Below are positions 6,834-9,747 of a DNA stretch of 9,747 bases, piece after piece; positions within the stretch are counted from its first letter, which is position 1, and each line of letters opens with the position of its first letter. The notes below the pieces were generated by a model. That model searched no databases, was not told the origin of the DNA, and was given only the letters and a program-made list of their open reading frames with translations. Origin of the DNA: an uncultured Alphaproteobacteria bacterium. GTDB lineage: Bacteria; Pseudomonadota; Alphaproteobacteria; CALKHQ01. The stretch is taken from the NCBI GenBank assembly GCA_937988735.1, contig CALKHQ010000048.1:1-9747 (forward strand), given 5' to 3'. Made by a program: the position numbers and the translations under genes.

Positions 6834-8240
6834 TTGACAGATGAACTGCCGGCCGGACTGGCCGAAGCGGATTCGGAGCCGGCGACCCCGCTGCATGTCG
6901 TCCCGGCCGCAGGGCTGGAGGAATGGACGCGCGCGCAGCCCGAGCCCGTGGGCCGCTGGCTGAAACGGATCGGCTTTGTCGCCCGCCCGGGCGACATCGC
7001 CCTTGCCCCGACCGGCGACGGCGAGGGGGCGATAGCGGTGATCGGCGACCCGGCAGGGGCGGAGGGCGACCGGCCGCTTCGCGCCTTCGGGGCGGCGCCG
7101 ACCGGGCTGCCGCCGGGCCGCTACCGGCTGGCCCACGCCATGGAGGCCGAGGCGGCGGGGCGGCTGGCGCTGGGCTGGGCGCTCGGCGCCTATGCCTTCG
7201 TGCGCTATGTGCCGCGCAAGCGCCAGCCGGCGGTGCTGCTGTGGCCGGAGGCGGCCGACCGGGCGGCGGTTGCGAGCATCGCCCGCGCGACGATGTGGGC
7301 GCGCGACCTGATCAACACGCCGGCGGAGGACATGGGCCCTTCGGAGCTTGCCGCCGCGGCCGAGGCGCTGGCCGACGAGCAGGACGCGGCGATCCGGGTC
7401 ATCGCCGGCGACGACCTGCTGAAGGAGAACTTCCCGACCATCCACGCGGTGGGCCGCGCCTCCGACGATGCGCCACGGCTGATCGACCTGCGCTGGGGCG
7501 ACGAGGCGCATCCGAAGGTCACGCTGGTCGGCAAGGGCGTGTGCTTCGACAGCGGCGGGCTCGACATCAAGCCGTCGTCGGCGATGCTGACGATGAAGAA
7601 GGACATGGGCGGCGCCGCCAACATGCTGGCGCTGGCCCGGATGGTGATGGAGGCGAAGCTCCGGGTCCGGCTGCGGCTGCTGATCCCGGCGGTGGAGAAC
7701 AGCGTCGCCGGCAACGCCTTCCGCCCGCTCGACATCATCCGCACCCGCGCCGGGATCACGGTGGAGGTGGGGAACACCGACGCCGAGGGCCGGCTGATCC
7801 TGTGTGACGCGCTCGCCTTCGCCAGCGAGGAGCAGCCGGAACTGCTGATCGACATGGCGACGCTGACCGGCGCCGCCCGGGTGGCGCTGGGGACGGAGCT
7901 GCCGGCGCTGTTCTGCAACGACGATGCCCTGGCCGCGGAGCTGCTGGCGGCCGCGGCGTCGGAGTACGACCCGCTGTGGCGGATGCCGCTCTACGCGCCC
8001 TATCGCAGGCTGCTGGACACGAAGATCGCCGACACCAGCAACGTGAGCGACGGCCCCTATGCCGGCGCCATCACCGCCGCGCTGTTCCTGGAGAAGTTCG
8101 TGAGGCCCGCCGTGCCATGGGCGCATGTGGACCTGATGGCGTGGAACACCAGCGACGCCCCCGGCCGCCCCAAGGGGGGCGAGCTGCAGGGTCCGCGCGC
8201 CATGCTCGCGGTGCTGAAGGCGCGGTACGGCACGGCGTGA
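6834..8240 (+). CDS. Leucyl aminopeptidase family M17 (PepA type)
   Basis: A two-metal cytosolic aminopeptidase that removes N-terminal residues from peptides, normally as a hexamer. It has 468 residues, somewhat shorter than E. coli PepA (503), with the shortening in the N-terminal domain. All key residues are present at a constant offset of 36 from the E. coli numbering: metal ligands K234, D239, D257, D316 and E318, and catalytic K246 and R320. They lie in GKGVCFDSGGLDIKPSS (233-249), MKKDMGGAAN and the signature NTDAEGRL (314-321). The N-terminal domain (1 to about 140) is poorly conserved. The start is TTG at 6834, forced by a stop codon immediately before it and supported by GGGAGAG. 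E. coli PepA also binds DNA at the carAB promoter and in Xer recombination; carA is nearby here, but the DNA-binding domain is not recognisable, so I do not claim that role. Confidence 0.94.
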   Translation: MTDELPAGLAEADSEPATPLHVVPAAGLEEWTRAQPEPVGRWLKRIGFVARPGDIALAPTGDGEGAIAVIGDPAGAEGDRPLRAFGAAPTGLPPGRYRLAHAMEAEAAGRLALGWALGAYAFVRYVPRKRQPAVLLWPEAADRAAVASIARATMWARDLINTPAEDMGPSELAAAAEALADEQDAAIRVIAGDDLLKENFPTIHAVGRASDDAPRLIDLRWGDEAHPKVTLVGKGVCFDSGGLDIKPSSAMLTMKKDMGGAANMLALARMVMEAKLRVRLRLLIPAVENSVAGNAFRPLDIIRTRAGITVEVGNTDAEGRLILCDALAFASEEQPELLIDMATLTGAARVALGTELPALFCNDDALAAELLAAAASEYDPLWRMPLYAPYRRLLDTKIADTSNVSDGPYAGAITAALFLEKFVRPAVPWAHVDLMAWNTSDAPGRPKGGELQGPRAMLAVLKARYGTA

Positions 8241-8278
8241 CCGCGGCCGGCGTGAGGGCGTCGCGACGGGGCGGGCGG

Positions 8279-9046
8279 TCAGCCCGCCAGTTCCTGCAGC
8301 ACCGCGGTGAGCAGGGCCAGATCGGAGGGGCGGGAGAGGCGGTGGTCGCCGTCCTTGACCAGCAGCACGCGGACGTCGTCGCCGGCGATGTGTTCGGCGA
8401 GCCGCAGCGCCGTCTGCCATGGCACGTCCGGGTCGCGCTGGCCGTGCAGCAGGCGCACCGGGCCGTGGAACGGGATCGGCCGGCGCAGCACCAGATGGTC
8501 GCGTCCGTCCTCGATCAGGGCGCGGGTGAAGACGCTCGGCTCGTCGCTGTAGGCCGACGGCACCATGATCCGGCCCGCGGCCATCAGTTCCGCACGCTGT
8601 GCCTCGGTCGCCGACGCCCACAGCAGGTCCTCGGTGAAATCCGGTGCGGCGGCGATGCCGACCAGGCCGCGCACCCGCTCCGGCCGCTGCAGCGCCAGCA
8701 GCAGCATGATCCAGCCGCCCATGCTGGACCCGACCAGGAGCTGCGGGCCCTGCGTCACCCGGTCCAGCACCAGCAGCGCGTCATTGGCCCATGCGCCGAC
8801 CGTTCCGTCCTCGAACGCGCCGTCGGAGGCGCCGTGGCCGGTGTAGTCGAGCCGGGTGCAGGCGAGGCCGGCCTCGGCGCACCAGCGGGCGACGTGCTGC
8901 GCCTTTTCGCCGGTCATGTCGGAGCGGAAGCCGTGCAGCACCATCATCCCCGGCCGCGCCGGGTCGCCCGGCCGGTGGCGGACGGCGATGCGCAGCCCGT
9001 CGGGGCGGGCGAGGAACTGCAGCGGTGAGCTCTCGGCCTCGGGCAC
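8279..9046 (-). CDS. Alpha/beta hydrolase, ABHD10-like (possible acyl-thioesterase)
   Basis: A 255-residue single-domain alpha/beta hydrolase. It has the oxyanion loop HGF (38-40), followed by RSDMTG, the nucleophile elbow GSSMGG with S108, the acid D205 in LLHGQRDPDVPW, and H235 in DGDHRLS, so the triad looks complete. The combination HGF-x-SDMTG, DYTGHGASDG and VGSSMGGW is closely like eukaryotic ABHD10, which removes acyl groups from protein cysteines and hydrolyses some glucuronides. That suggests thioesterase or esterase activity, but the natural substrate is not known. No signal peptide is seen, so it is cytosolic. The open frame continues far upstream, but GTG at 9046 has a perfect AGGAGG seven bases before it, and the conserved part begins about 34 residues later. 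It converges on the aminopeptidase gene with a 38-base gap. Confidence 0.92.
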   Translation of the reverse strand: MPEAESSPLQFLARPDGLRIAVRHRPGDPARPGMMVLHGFRSDMTGEKAQHVARWCAEAGLACTRLDYTGHGASDGAFEDGTVGAWANDALLVLDRVTQGPQLLVGSSMGGWIMLLLALQRPERVRGLVGIAAAPDFTEDLLWASATEAQRAELMAAGRIMVPSAYSDEPSVFTRALIEDGRDHLVLRRPIPFHGPVRLLHGQRDPDVPWQTALRLAEHIAGDDVRVLLVKDGDHRLSRPSDLALLTAVLQELAG

Positions 9047-9053
9047 GGGTGGT

Positions 9054-9059
9054 CCTCCT
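9054..9059 (-). promoter_or_regulatory. Ribosome binding site that fixes the hydrolase GTG start
   Basis: A full AGGAGG on the minus strand, seven bases before the GTG at 9046-9044. It rejects the much longer upstream reading frame, which lies opposite the glycosyltransferase gene. Confidence 0.75.
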
Positions 9060-9125
9060 GCTGTCGCGGACCGCTGGATTGCCACGGCGCGCCCCGCGCC
9101 GCAACGCCGGCATGGGGCGCCGACG

Positions 9126-9747
9126 GTGACGGACTTCCGCGCGGCGATCGCGGCGCTGGGCGATCCGGCGATGGAGGGCGCCGGGCCGGCGCTGCGGCCG
9201 GGCGTGCCGACGGTGCTCCAGGTGCTGCCGAGCCTCGTGACCGGCGGGGTCGAGCGCGGCGCCAGCGACATGGCGCGCGCGATCGAGGCGGCGGGGCTGA
9301 ACGCGGTGGTGATGTCCGCCGGCGGGCCGATGGCCGACGCGCTGGTGGCCGACGGCCTGCGCCACCTGAAGGCGCCGGTCGCGTCCAAGAACCCGGCGGT
9401 GATGCTGAGGAACGCCGGACGCATCGCCTGCGCCGCCGCGGCGACGGGCGCCGCCGTCATCCACGCCCGCAGCCGGGCGCCGGCATGGTCGGCGCTGATC
9501 GCGGCGCGGCGTGCGAACCTGCCGTTCGTCACCACCTTCCACGGCACCTACAACTTCCGCGGGCGGATCAAGCGCTGGTACAACAGCGTGATGACCCGCG
9601 GCGACCGCGTCATCGCCATCTCGGACTTCATCGCCGGGCACATCGCGGCCCACTACGACTGCCCGGCGGAGCGGGTGCGGATCATCCCGCGCGGCATCGA
9701 CGCCGCCGTCTTCGACCCGGCGGCGGTGCCGGCGGAGCGGGTGGCGG
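9126..9747 (+). CDS. Glycosyltransferase family 4 protein (3' end beyond the window)
   Basis: The frame runs 207 codons to the window edge without a stop. It is the N-terminal half of a GT-B fold glycosyltransferase, which moves a sugar from a nucleotide donor to an acceptor, often in lipopolysaccharide or other envelope polymers. The first Rossmann domain starts with VLQVLPSLVTGGVERG (30-45), where the GG loop near the substrate is typical. HARSRAPAWSA (113-123), TTFHGTYNF (136-144), VIAISDFIA and IIPRGIDAAVFDP (186-198) are classic GT4 landmarks. The donor-binding C-terminal domain with the EX7E motif is outside. The start is uncertain: GTG at 9126 has only a GGGG eight bases upstream, and ATG at 9171 is a shorter alternative. 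It is divergent from the hydrolase gene with a 79-base gap in which I see no clear promoter. Confidence 0.9.
   Translation, partial: MTDFRAAIAALGDPAMEGAGPALRPGVPTVLQVLPSLVTGGVERGASDMARAIEAAGLNAVVMSAGGPMADALVADGLRHLKAPVASKNPAVMLRNAGRIACAAAATGAAVIHARSRAPAWSALIAARRANLPFVTTFHGTYNFRGRIKRWYNSVMTRGDRVIAISDFIAGHIAAHYDCPAERVRIIPRGIDAAVFDPAAVPAERVA

Noticed and set aside
6825..6834. AGAGTTTGAT, identical to a piece of the conserved 5' end of 16S rRNA.
   Set aside because: The match ends after ten bases and a protein gene follows; it is the Shine-Dalgarno region of the aminopeptidase gene.
6795..8621. Minus-strand open frame of 608 codons opposite the aminopeptidase gene.
   Set aside because: Shadow of a gene with all catalytic residues in place; the frame has no family features.
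9047..9547. N-terminal extension of the hydrolase frame to 9547.
   Set aside because: The extension lies opposite the glycosyltransferase gene, and a perfect AGGAGG site marks the GTG at 9046 as the start.

Overview
The window is very GC-rich and densely coding. The protein sequences and gene order suggest an alphaproteobacterium, most likely a member of the Rhodospirillales or a close relative. That placement rests on recognition, not on a database search. The main pointers are the order yqeY-dnaG-rpoD (GatB/YqeY protein, primase, major sigma factor) placed divergently from carA, the sequence of the sigma factor, and strong Shine-Dalgarno sites with frequent GTG and TTG starts.

Left part (1-3836, minus strand): a macromolecular-synthesis operon transcribed right to left, yqeY -> dnaG -> rpoD, with gaps of 47 and 42 bases. 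rpoD runs off the left edge inside sigma region 2.2. Divergent spacer (3837-4155): 319 bases holding an AT-rich island with a candidate promoter for the yqeY operon, a cluster of inverted CCGATG motifs beside it, and a separate candidate promoter close to carA.

Middle (4156-6708): carA on the plus strand is followed by a small predicted lipoprotein of unknown function. A glutathione S-transferase family gene lies convergent to it on the minus strand. carB is not present in the window.

Right part (6834-9747): a leucyl aminopeptidase (M17) is transcribed divergently from the GST gene, and both of these genes appear to start with TTG. An ABHD10-like serine hydrolase on the minus strand converges on the aminopeptidase. 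A family-4 type glycosyltransferase then starts divergently and runs off the right edge.

Functionally this is core chromosome: transcription and replication initiation, the first step of carbamoyl phosphate synthesis, peptide turnover, a detoxification-type enzyme, a possible thioesterase and envelope sugar transfer. I see no tRNA or rRNA gene, transposon, integrase, CRISPR array or phage gene. I did not find a convincing new multi-gene system. The parts most worth a second look are the palindrome cluster at the yqeY-dnaG-rpoD promoter, the unrecognised lipoprotein, and the start region of the aminopeptidase gene.
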